Assembly: GCA_002439705.1 (NCBI GenBank)
Contig: DJPE01000042.1
Span: 1,514-9,507 of the forward strand
Direction of reading: 5' to 3'
DNA: 7,994 bases
From: Christensenella sp. UBA6420
GTDB taxonomy: Bacteria > Bacillota > Clostridia > Christensenellales > DTU072
The translations under genes were made by a program, and so were the position numbers. The notes beneath the pieces are model-generated. The model saw nothing but the letters and a program-made list of their open reading frames with translations, did no database searches and had not been told where the DNA came from. This document shows positions 1 through 6,482 of this stretch, piece by piece; positions within the stretch are counted from its first letter, which is position 1, and each line of letters begins with the position of its first letter.

Positions 1-505
1 TATTAAGGCTGTCGTCGCACAGATAATCGCTGCCTTTTACGGTAAAATAAACCGCTCGGAAACCGCTTTCTTTCCCTTGTGAAAGGACGATTTCCCGCCC
101 TATCCCCGTCGGATACGCCGACTGATTTACTTTTAATCTCGCTTTCGTCACTATCTCGCGCGACGGATAATTGAGGTAGACTACTTCATACTCTGCTTTT
201 ACGGTTATTCCCCCGTAAGTAACGGCGAGCGTCTTAAACCCCGTGGTACTCGTGTCAAACCCGGTAAGCATATTGCCGTCTACTGCTATTTCCTTAACCG
301 AACCGTCCTTGAACGTAACGGATAACTTTGCCGTGTCGAAACAAAACTCTTCGTCCACGTCGAAAGTTTCCTTCACGCTTCCGTCTGCTATTACCGCCGA
401 TACGGCTATATCGGCGTCCTTATTTTTACACGCGGCGAGTCCGAAACAGACTATTACCGTAACAACTATCGCCGTTAAAAAATAAACTACTTTCTTCATA
501 TTCAT
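1..505 (-). CDS. Surface lipoprotein with N-terminal bacterial Ig-like (Big_3-type) domain, 3' end cut by window edge
   Basis: The first 168 residues are visible; the rest lies beyond position 1. The N-terminus is a lipoprotein signal: MNMKK, a hydrophobic run to about residue 22, then lipobox LAAC with C26 as the lipidated residue, so the protein should be anchored to the outer face of the membrane. Residues about 34-109 read as a Big_3-type Ig-like domain (LSVTFKDGS, then GFDTSTTGFKTLAVTYGG). From about residue 118 a new region begins (ARLKVNQSAYPTG, GFRAVYFTVKGSDYL) that looks beta-rich. It faintly resembles the first strands of a cohesin, but too little is visible to say. The ATG at 503-505 was chosen because it overlaps the TGA of the upstream protease gene (ATGA) and has a GGGGTG ribosome-site-like sequence 5 nt upstream. 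The second ATG at 497-499 is less favoured. Its function is unknown; a scaffold, receptor or anchor for the co-encoded dockerin protease is an inference from context. Confidence 0.88.
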   Translation of the reverse strand, partial: MNMKKVVYFLTAIVVTVIVCFGLAACKNKDADIAVSAVIADGSVKETFDVDEEFCFDTAKLSVTFKDGSVKEIAVDGNMLTGFDTSTTGFKTLAVTYGGITVKAEYEVVYLNYPSREIVTKARLKVNQSAYPTGIGREIVLSQGKESGFRAVYFTVKGSDYLCDDSLN

Positions 506-516
506 ACGCCCACCCC
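502..516 (-). promoter_or_regulatory. ATGA stop/start overlap with embedded ribosome binding site (translational coupling)
   Basis: The TGA of the protease gene (502-504) and the ATG of the lipoprotein gene (503-505) share bases as ATGA. A GGGGTG sequence (complement of 511-516) inside the last protease codons stands 5 nt before the ATG and can pair with the anti-Shine-Dalgarno sequence if one G-U pair is allowed. This arrangement normally makes ribosomes that finish the first gene start the second, which implies linked synthesis of the two products. Confidence 0.75.
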
Positions 517-3294
517 GTACGTTTCCGTAAGCAGAACGTAATCGCTCAGAGTATACTTTCCGTCGCCGTTCATATCGAGAAAAATATCCGCGTCCTTACG
601 CTGACGGAACAAGGCTTCCGCCCAATAGTAACGGTCGTTTTCGTCCACTACCCCGTCGCCGTCGGCGTCGCCCTTGACGAACAGCCGATAGGTCATAACC
701 GTCTTCCCGTCGCCGTCTGTAAGTTCTATTTTCATTCCGTCGGTAACGTACTCTTCGCCGTTTGCGGACGGTTTTACTTCGTATTTCACCTTTCCGTCGG
801 TCTTGACGAAACGGATATTAAGATACGAAGAAAAATACCCGACCGCTTCTTTCAACTTAGTCGCCCGCGTAAACAAAACGTACCCCGAGCCGTAATTAAC
901 TACGGCGGCGGAAGAACCCGATGCGAGGGAGCTGTCGTCGGAAGCAAGCACGTTGACGGCGTACTCGTTTTCCACCCCGTATATACTTACGCCGAGCCGT
1001 TGAAGTCCTTTCTTCGTAGCCTGAAACTTTTGAGCGTACAGAGAATAATAGTTCTCCGCGGGTACGGAAATTTTATTGCCCGAAAAGTCGAACGTAAGAA
1101 TTCCGCCGCTTAAATCGAGAGTTTCGCCGTACTTATACAAAGTCTTTATTTTGCCCTCCTGTGTTATCGTCAAAAGGTCGTTTTCGTCTACCGCAATTAC
1201 GGTTTTGGAACACCAAATATCGGGTTTTTCGGTAGAAGTTATTTTAACGGTCTGCTTAATGTACCGCATTTGTTTAGAATATCCCGTTATGGTATACTCG
1301 GTCGGGTTCATGACTTTTTCAGTTCCGTCTTCGTATACGCCTAATACGGTTATACTTAAACTTTCGTTCTTACCGACCAATGTCACGGAGTTTCGTTCCG
1401 ATATTTTCATAGAAACAAGGTCGCTGACTACCGTTATTTCTATCACTACCGACATATTGAACGGAAGGTATGTTACTACCGCTTCGTACTTACCCGAAAC
1501 GGACGTGTCCACGCCGTCTACTTTCCACTGCGACTCGTCGGTAAGGTCGTATTTTATTTCTTTCATACCCTGCTTGACGTAAGTGACCGCCACCGTAAGA
1601 CCGTCGAGAGAAAGTTTTTCTCCCGCTTCGTAGATTACCTTATCGGGATTTTTTATTACGTCGAGTCGTTCCGTCTCCAACTTATCGGATATGGTCAAAT
1701 CGAAATAATACTTTATTACTTCCCCGTCGTCGTCGGTATAGACTATCGTAGCTCTTTGCGTGCCGATAATTTCGGGGTCGTATTCAAGAACGTACTTGTC
1801 GGGGCTTGCCACGACGTATTGACTGTAACCCGAGAACAGAACTTTTACCCTTATATCGGGAGTTTCTCCGTAGTTTATTCCGGAGTCCCCTTCCACGATA
1901 ATATCCCGCACCTTGTTGCCGCCGTAGCCGTTCACGTCGATATAAAAAGATATTTCTTCGTCGGTTCTTTCAGAAACCTTTACGGTAACGCCGGTATTGC
2001 TGCCGTCGGTAAGAAAAATATCTTTTTCGTCGTACGTCGCCGTGCTCGTCTGTCTGCCGAGCGAACGGAAACGCTCGTTGTCGTCGCTTAAATAAGCGTA
2101 GGATAAGTTGGTATTTTCTCTTAACTTTGTGTTCCTGTTATTCGTGACCGACGGACGATACACGTAAACTTCGTCGGGGTATCTCGTATTCTGCCGCTTG
2201 CCGTCTTCGTTTCCTTCGACGGAAGTATTTACTCTGTATACTATAAGCCCGCTGCCGCTGAGTCCGCTGTCGTAGACGGATACGGAATTGTTCCTGTACT
2301 CGAAATATATGCTTTCTTTCTCGTTAACGACGAGCCTGTACGCAAGGACGTCTTCCGCAGTCGCGGTCGAAACGGGTTTTAACGTATACGTTCCGTTCGT
2401 CTTGATATCGACAAGCTGATTATCGCCTATGCACCCTAAATACTTATCTCTTAAATATACCGTCGGATATTGCGGCGTGGACTGATTAAGGTGCATTATA
2501 TCCCACTGCCCTACCTGAACGTAATCTTTGTCGTAATAGTAGTGATACAAATCGGGCATACCGAAAACGTGCCCCGTTTCGTGACACAAAAACCCTACGT
2601 CAACCGTCTCTATAAAGTTAAGGGAAAATTTATTGACCGTAACGCCGCCGAGTTTTGCCGTAACCTGCCCCGAAGACTGACTTAAAGACGTAAGATCCCA
2701 CGAGTGCGGCCACAACAGTCCGCCCCAACCGCTTCCGTCCGAGTCTTCGCCGCTGACTAAAAAGGATACGCTGTCCACATACCCGTCGCCGTTGCCGTCC
2801 ACGTTATACCCGTCGAAATCGAAATGGCTCGCCGCCGCTTTAAGAGCGGAGTTAAGCAGGTTGCTTTCGGCTGTCTTCCTTGCACTTTCGCTCGATTTGT
2901 TCGTTATATCCTTATAATAACTTCTGTCATTGCTTGCCTTGTACACGAACAATTCCCCGTCCGCTTCGGGGAAAAGGGTAGTTATGCCTATCTGTCCGTA
3001 ACTAATCGTGGAATAATAATCTTGCAGAGAATTGCTTTCGCCTATATAATAATTCCTGACCGCGTCGGTAAAAGACGCCTTCGTCTGCTCTACGCTCTCG
3101 TCGGCAAAACATATAAGGACGACGGGGTTTACTATATCTCCCCTGACGGCTTCCGCCGCTTTTATTTCGGAATAGTCGTACGCTACGCCGTCATCCGCCG
3201 AAATAACCCCGTAAGAAACGCATGCCTGACACCCTACCGCCAAACATACTATAACGAAAATTAAAATTATTTTTAATTTATTGTTCTTACTCAT
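502..3294 (-). CDS. Secreted M6-family zinc metalloprotease with Ig-like domains and C-terminal dockerin
   Basis: This 930-residue protein has a signal sequence at 1-about 25 (basic start, hydrophobic 8-20). The M6 (immune inhibitor A-like) catalytic domain begins near residue 55 (NPVVLICFADE, then SLQDYYSTISYGQIGI at 89-104). Zinc-binding HETGH at 238-242 is followed by GMPD, giving third ligand D248, and GQWDIM at 262-267 supplies the downstream methionine turn. A D/N-rich loop at 166-174 looks calcium-binding. Residues about 463-784 form roughly four Ig-like modules; the clearest, 541-623, resembles Big_3. A dockerin follows at about 872-925, with calcium loops D876-D887 and D907-D918. Only about 25-30 residues separate the signal from the catalytic domain, so no classical inhibitory propeptide is visible. 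The start is fixed by the signal sequence although it has no Shine-Dalgarno sequence. It is the first gene of an operon with the lipoprotein. It should cleave extracellular protein or glycoprotein; the substrate is unknown. Attachment through the dockerin to a cohesin protein is inferred. Confidence 0.93.
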   Translation of the reverse strand: MSKNNKLKIILIFVIVCLAVGCQACVSYGVISADDGVAYDYSEIKAAEAVRGDIVNPVVLICFADESVEQTKASFTDAVRNYYIGESNSLQDYYSTISYGQIGITTLFPEADGELFVYKASNDRSYYKDITNKSSESARKTAESNLLNSALKAAASHFDFDGYNVDGNGDGYVDSVSFLVSGEDSDGSGWGGLLWPHSWDLTSLSQSSGQVTAKLGGVTVNKFSLNFIETVDVGFLCHETGHVFGMPDLYHYYYDKDYVQVGQWDIMHLNQSTPQYPTVYLRDKYLGCIGDNQLVDIKTNGTYTLKPVSTATAEDVLAYRLVVNEKESIYFEYRNNSVSVYDSGLSGSGLIVYRVNTSVEGNEDGKRQNTRYPDEVYVYRPSVTNNRNTKLRENTNLSYAYLSDDNERFRSLGRQTSTATYDEKDIFLTDGSNTGVTVKVSERTDEEISFYIDVNGYGGNKVRDIIVEGDSGINYGETPDIRVKVLFSGYSQYVVASPDKYVLEYDPEIIGTQRATIVYTDDDGEVIKYYFDLTISDKLETERLDVIKNPDKVIYEAGEKLSLDGLTVAVTYVKQGMKEIKYDLTDESQWKVDGVDTSVSGKYEAVVTYLPFNMSVVIEITVVSDLVSMKISERNSVTLVGKNESLSITVLGVYEDGTEKVMNPTEYTITGYSKQMRYIKQTVKITSTEKPDIWCSKTVIAVDENDLLTITQEGKIKTLYKYGETLDLSGGILTFDFSGNKISVPAENYYSLYAQKFQATKKGLQRLGVSIYGVENEYAVNVLASDDSSLASGSSAAVVNYGSGYVLFTRATKLKEAVGYFSSYLNIRFVKTDGKVKYEVKPSANGEEYVTDGMKIELTDGDGKTVMTYRLFVKGDADGDGVVDENDRYYWAEALFRQRKDADIFLDMNGDGKYTLSDYVLLTETYGVGV

Positions 3295-3315
3295 ATAACT
3301 TATTATTAGTTATAT
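3293..3315. repeat. Perfect 8-bp inverted repeat between -10 box and start codon (candidate operator)
   Basis: On the plus strand ATATAACT (3293-3300), a 7-base spacer and AGTTATAT (3308-3315) form a perfect dyad. It overlaps the last two bases of the protease -10 box on one side and the first two bases of the start codon on the other. Because the predicted transcription start (about 3307) lies inside the spacer, the RNA would carry only one arm, so a DNA operator is more plausible than an RNA hairpin. The A+T richness of the region makes chance a real alternative. Confidence 0.5.
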
Positions 3316-3342
3316 TATACATTGATATATATATAAAGTCAA
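3314..3342 (-). promoter_or_regulatory. Consensus vegetative promoter of the protease-lipoprotein operon
   Basis: Read on the minus strand: TTGACT (complement of 3337-3342), a 17-base spacer (3320-3336) and TATAAT (complement of 3314-3319). The -35 box matches 5 of 6 consensus bases and the -10 box 6 of 6. The sequence upstream of the -35 box (3343-3355) is A/T-rich, as in an UP element. The predicted start of transcription is near 3307, leaving a leader of only about 12 nt with no recognisable Shine-Dalgarno sequence. Confidence 0.85.
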
Positions 3343-3355
3343 TTTTAGTTTTTTA

Positions 3356-3388
3356 CGGAGCATCCCATGCGCGTTGCTTTACGCAGCA
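3356..3388. repeat. G+C-rich patch with two small hairpins in an A+T-rich spacer
   Basis: The patch contains GCAT-CCC-ATGC (3360-3370), followed directly by a 7-bp stem with one bulged A (TGCGCGT at 3368-3374, ACGC at 3381-3384, GCA at 3386-3388). It sits between the terminator of the membrane-protein operon and the protease promoter. Neither hairpin has a T-tract in a terminator position on the minus strand. I see no coding potential and do not know its role; it could be the remnant of a dispersed intergenic repeat. Confidence 0.35.
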
Positions 3389-3441
3389 AAAAACGGGAGA
3401 AAGTAATTTTACACAAGCGGTATATAGTAAAACATCTACCC

Positions 3442-3474
3442 AAAAAAAGAACCGCTCTTGCGAACGGTTCTTTT
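3442..3474 (-). terminator. Rho-independent terminator of the membrane-protein operon
   Basis: A perfect 10-bp stem (AAAAGAACCG at 3445-3454, CGGTTCTTTT at 3465-3474) with a 10-nt loop lies about 20 bp past the stop codon of the 425-residue protein. Read on the minus strand the second arm ends in seven T, the expected form for that operon. The plus-strand reading also ends in four T, so weak activity in the other direction is possible. Confidence 0.9.
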
Positions 3475-3493
3475 ATCTTGCTATTAACTTTTA

Positions 3494-4771
3494 TTAGTCT
3501 TCGTAATTATCTCTTCTCGCTTCTCTGCTGTCTCTAATAAGCTGACGTCTTATTTCAGCCATATTGATTTGCGGATAAATATTGGGAGCGACGACGTAGC
3601 CGTATCTGTACGGAGCTGCTCCGTAACCGTTGTTTACGGGTCTGTCGGCGGCGCGGGCGGATTCTTCTTCCTTGCCTTTGCCTTGCTTTACCTTGACGAG
3701 ATTGACTTGTTCTTTACCCATTCCGCGGAGCAAGCCTATCATAAAGTTGGTTAATATCATCCAACCAGCGAAGATAAGGAATACGGTACGGACGGAGATA
3801 AGGGTCACTATCGCGTAAAGGAGTCCGTTGTTGTTGAGCCACGCCATGCTCATGTAGTCGAGAACGCCGCGGGATTCGTTGCTCGGAGTAAGGGTAATCG
3901 CCTTGCCGTTGTAGGAAATGTATATGGGAGAACCGAGTATATCCTTGTCTCCGATGATGTTCGCAAGGTCGTTGCTCGCGAACGATATAATCGTCGGCAA
4001 AAGCGCACCGATTTCACCGTCGATGCTCAATTCTATATCCATAGGTTTACCCATCATATCGAGTACGTTCCACAATACGGGGTCGTTCTTTACTTTCTTT
4101 TCCGCTTCGTCGTACAACGCGAAATCGACATTTTCCATATTCTTGGTTCTGTCGTCGGTCATAAGGTGGATAAGCGTGGGAATGGTAAGACGGTTGTCGT
4201 TAGCCATACCTATCCACGGGTCTACGAATGACGCGTATCCGTCGGAATCTATGCTCGCAAACTGAATTGTAAGAAGTTTCTTAACGTTTTCGTTCCTTAC
4301 GCCCTGTTCCTGATATTCTTCGAGAGTAAGTCCGCCCGGTTCGTCTTCGTGGGGCAGGTTGTGTGCGTTATACGCTCTTCTTATATATTCGTCTTTAAGA
4401 GCGACGTGAACGTCGGCTCTCGCCTGATAGTTGTCTACCAAGTCTTCGTAGTAAACGGTATTGCTCGTTGCGTCTGCGAAAAAGTTTGGCAAAGCTATAT
4501 CCACTACTATCCAGAAACCGCAAAGGGTGAAGAATACGACTAAGCAAAGAGTAATGGTCTGTTTTAATTTCGATTTTTTCTTGCTCTTAACCACGCAGAT
4601 GAACGCAATGTAATAGATAAGAGCCATTACCACCGCTACGATAACTCCCACAAACACCATTACGCCGTAGCTTATACCTTCTTTTATTATCGGAAGATTT
4701 ATAAGGACCACCAAAGCTATGAGCGCGGGGAAACCTAAAATATGCAATATTACCTGTAATGCTTTTTTCAT
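3494..4771 (-). CDS. Four-helix membrane protein of unknown function with extracellular domain (second gene of pair)
   Basis: I do not recognise a family in this 425-residue protein. Hydrophobic segments lie at about 8-28, 34-60, 72-93 and 315-345. The basic loop KSKKKSKLKQ (62-71) places the N-terminus and that loop in the cytoplasm. Residues about 94-313 therefore form an extracellular domain, mostly polar and probably mixed helix and strand (QFASIDSDGYASFVDPW at 170-186). The cytoplasmic tail (346-425) is first lysine/glutamate-rich, then Gly/Tyr/Pro-rich (NNGYGAAPYRYGYV), and ends in a charged helix with many arginines. The three-helix N-terminus with LGFP (12-15) matches that of the upstream gene's product, suggesting paralogy. 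Its start lies 1 bp after the upstream stop, with GGAGG (complement of 4783-4787) 11 nt before the ATG inside the preceding gene. No catalytic motif, ATP-binding site or known transporter signature is visible. Confidence 0.85.
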   Translation of the reverse strand: MKKALQVILHILGFPALIALVVLINLPIIKEGISYGVMVFVGVIVAVVMALIYYIAFICVVKSKKKSKLKQTITLCLVVFFTLCGFWIVVDIALPNFFADATSNTVYYEDLVDNYQARADVHVALKDEYIRRAYNAHNLPHEDEPGGLTLEEYQEQGVRNENVKKLLTIQFASIDSDGYASFVDPWIGMANDNRLTIPTLIHLMTDDRTKNMENVDFALYDEAEKKVKNDPVLWNVLDMMGKPMDIELSIDGEIGALLPTIISFASNDLANIIGDKDILGSPIYISYNGKAITLTPSNESRGVLDYMSMAWLNNNGLLYAIVTLISVRTVFLIFAGWMILTNFMIGLLRGMGKEQVNLVKVKQGKGKEEESARAADRPVNNGYGAAPYRYGYVVAPNIYPQINMAEIRRQLIRDSREARRDNYED

Positions 4772-4772
4772 A

Positions 4773-6359
4773 TTAACGTCTGCCTCCGTTTACTATAAGC
4801 GCGAACGCTTCGTCTTCTTTACGTTTGTTTACGTAGCAAAGAACCGTCATCAACGCGATAATGCCCGCGCAGATATATCCGAATTTTCTCGCCAACATCA
4901 AAGGATAATACTGAGCCAATTCTCCGCGAGCTTTAAGAGAATAAAGTTCGGTAAGAGAATAAGCGAATCTGTCGGCGGGATAACCGCTCGTAGACATCGT
5001 GACGTGTCCTATATTGTCGCCGATAAGCACGCTGCCTACGTTAGCTCCGTGAACGGTAGCGTAGTAGTTAGCCAAGGCGTAAGTACGCAAGGTTTCGTCC
5101 TTAATAAACGAGAATTTCGGCTTCAACGTCGGATATTGATAATACGAGAAGTTGGATAATATATCGAGGAGTTGTTCTTCCGTGATGGGTTTGGTTACGT
5201 CTATGCCCATTCCCGCGAGAGTAGCTCCGAGTCCTTCTTCCGCGGACATACCTTCGAGAAGTCCGTTTATTACTTCGAGCAATTTTTCCACGCTCAAAGA
5301 CGTAAGGTCGCTTTTGCTGAGTCCCACGCTTTCGAGCAGACCGTCTATATCTATGCCTAACTTTTCTAAGGTACCGATGACGGAACTGTTGACTGCGCCT
5401 TTACCCAACGCTCCGAGAATTTTGTCAAGACGTTCTACATTAAGCATATAGGTGTAAGCCTTGCCGCCGTTGCCGTAGACTTCTTTATATTCGGCGCTGT
5501 TCTTGTAAGCTATCCATTCGCTGTCGCTGTCGAGAGCTTTAAGAGCCTTATCGAGTTCTTCGTCGGCGTTTTTGTCGTTAAGTTCGTACGTCACGGTGAC
5601 GTTGCCGTCCTTATCGGTCTTTTCCACTCTGTCGTGTTCGATATCGAATTTAGCCTGGTTGTAATCTATAAGAATATCGAGAGCCTGTCTGTATCCGAAG
5701 ATAAAGCCGTCCGCGTAAAGGCCGTTTATGCTGTAATAAGCGTCTTCTTTCTTATCGTATGTCACTTTACTGAGTACGTAATCGGCGTCGGTCATATCTT
5801 TCTTGGCTATTCCGTTCGCTTTCGCGTTTGCGATATCGTCGATTTTGTTTCCGTTATAGTCGCCGTAGTTTTTGGACTTGTAGCCGATGTTGTAGATTTC
5901 GCAGAACTCCGCCACGTCCGCGCCGTATTTAGTCGCCACGCCGTCTTTACCTTTCGTCCATGTTTCTACCCAGCCCGATTCGTATTTGTAGGTGTTGAGT
6001 TCGACTCCGTATTGAGCGTATTCTTTCGCTATTTCGTCATACTTCTTGCCGACGTATATATCGCAGAACACCGAACCGCCCAGAACGAGAAGGACGGACA
6101 CAATCAGCATAAACATCGTACGCGCGTTATAGCTCTTGGTAATCAGACTGATAATTATTTGCAGCACCACGGAAACGAGCCACATAGCCGCGCAAGCGAT
6201 AATTCCGTACCACTTGATATCGGTGTAAGCGTCCCATTTGAAAAGGCACATAGAACCCACTATCGTAAGCACGATAAAGAGCGGGAATCCGAGCAAATAG
6301 GATATTGTCTTCAAACAACGATAACGATTATGCTTTCTTCTAAGCTTTGTCATATTCAT
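4773..6359 (-). CDS. Four-helix membrane protein of unknown function with large helical extracellular domain (first gene of pair)
   Basis: I do not recognise a family in this 528-residue protein. A basic N-terminus (KLRRKHNRYR) precedes hydrophobic segments at about 19-40, 49-73 and 81-100; a fourth lies at about 492-510, followed by a short cytoplasmic tail. About 390 residues (101-490) should be extracellular. The first half of that domain is rich in Tyr, Asp and Lys, with a stretch NGNKIDDIANAK. The second half (305-402) is predicted to be helical, with two similar units, each starting at GID (335 and 385) and leading into a leucine-rich helix (VEKLLEVINGLLEG; EEQLLDILSNF). LGFP at 23-26 and the three-helix N-terminus match the downstream gene's product. 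The start at 6357-6359 was chosen because AGGAGA stands 9 nt upstream; the in-frame ATG at 6351-6353 would be 15 nt away. It is the first gene of a two-gene operon. Membrane location is well supported; function is not. Confidence 0.86.
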   Translation of the reverse strand: MNMTKLRRKHNRYRCLKTISYLLGFPLFIVLTIVGSMCLFKWDAYTDIKWYGIIACAAMWLVSVVLQIIISLITKSYNARTMFMLIVSVLLVLGGSVFCDIYVGKKYDEIAKEYAQYGVELNTYKYESGWVETWTKGKDGVATKYGADVAEFCEIYNIGYKSKNYGDYNGNKIDDIANAKANGIAKKDMTDADYVLSKVTYDKKEDAYYSINGLYADGFIFGYRQALDILIDYNQAKFDIEHDRVEKTDKDGNVTVTYELNDKNADEELDKALKALDSDSEWIAYKNSAEYKEVYGNGGKAYTYMLNVERLDKILGALGKGAVNSSVIGTLEKLGIDIDGLLESVGLSKSDLTSLSVEKLLEVINGLLEGMSAEEGLGATLAGMGIDVTKPITEEQLLDILSNFSYYQYPTLKPKFSFIKDETLRTYALANYYATVHGANVGSVLIGDNIGHVTMSTSGYPADRFAYSLTELYSLKARGELAQYYPLMLARKFGYICAGIIALMTVLCYVNKRKEDEAFALIVNGGRR

Positions 6360-6368
6360 TGTATCAAC

Positions 6369-6374
6369 TCTCCT
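6369..6374 (-). promoter_or_regulatory. Shine-Dalgarno site deciding the start of the 528-residue membrane protein
   Basis: AGGAGA on the minus strand lies 9 nt before ATG 6357-6359 and 15 nt before the second in-frame ATG at 6351-6353. Normal spacing favours the first. Confidence 0.8.
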
Positions 6375-6393
6375 AAGTTAAAATTTCTATTTT

Positions 6394-6422
6394 ATTATAC
6401 ATTACGCGTCGGCCTTAGTCAA
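6394..6422 (-). promoter_or_regulatory. Consensus vegetative promoter of the membrane-protein operon
   Basis: On the minus strand: TTGACT (complement of 6417-6422), a 17-base spacer (6400-6416) and a perfect TATAAT (complement of 6394-6399). The next 20 or so bases upstream (6423-6445) are almost entirely A/T, as in an UP element, so transcription should be strong. The predicted start is near 6387, giving a leader of about 28 nt that contains the Shine-Dalgarno site. ACGCGT (6404-6409) sits in the spacer and recurs as CACGCGTG at 6460-6467. Confidence 0.88.
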
Positions 6423-6482
6423 TAGCTAAATTTTTAATTTAATATTAGTTTAATATACGCACGCGTGTGAGAAATAATATCG

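Noticed and set aside
1076..1582. A 168-codon open frame on the plus strand inside the protease gene
   Set aside because: It is antisense to the Ig-like domain region of the protease and has no start signals or recognisable domain.
3321..3335. TA-rich alternating tract
   Set aside because: It lies within the 17-bp spacer of the protease promoter and is too short to count as a microsatellite or structural element of its own.
5634..6425. A 263-codon open frame on the plus strand, opposite the 528-residue membrane protein
   Set aside because: It lies antisense to a gene with good promoter, ribosome site and membrane topology. Its translation is a Val/Phe/His-rich complement artefact with no domain and no ribosome site.
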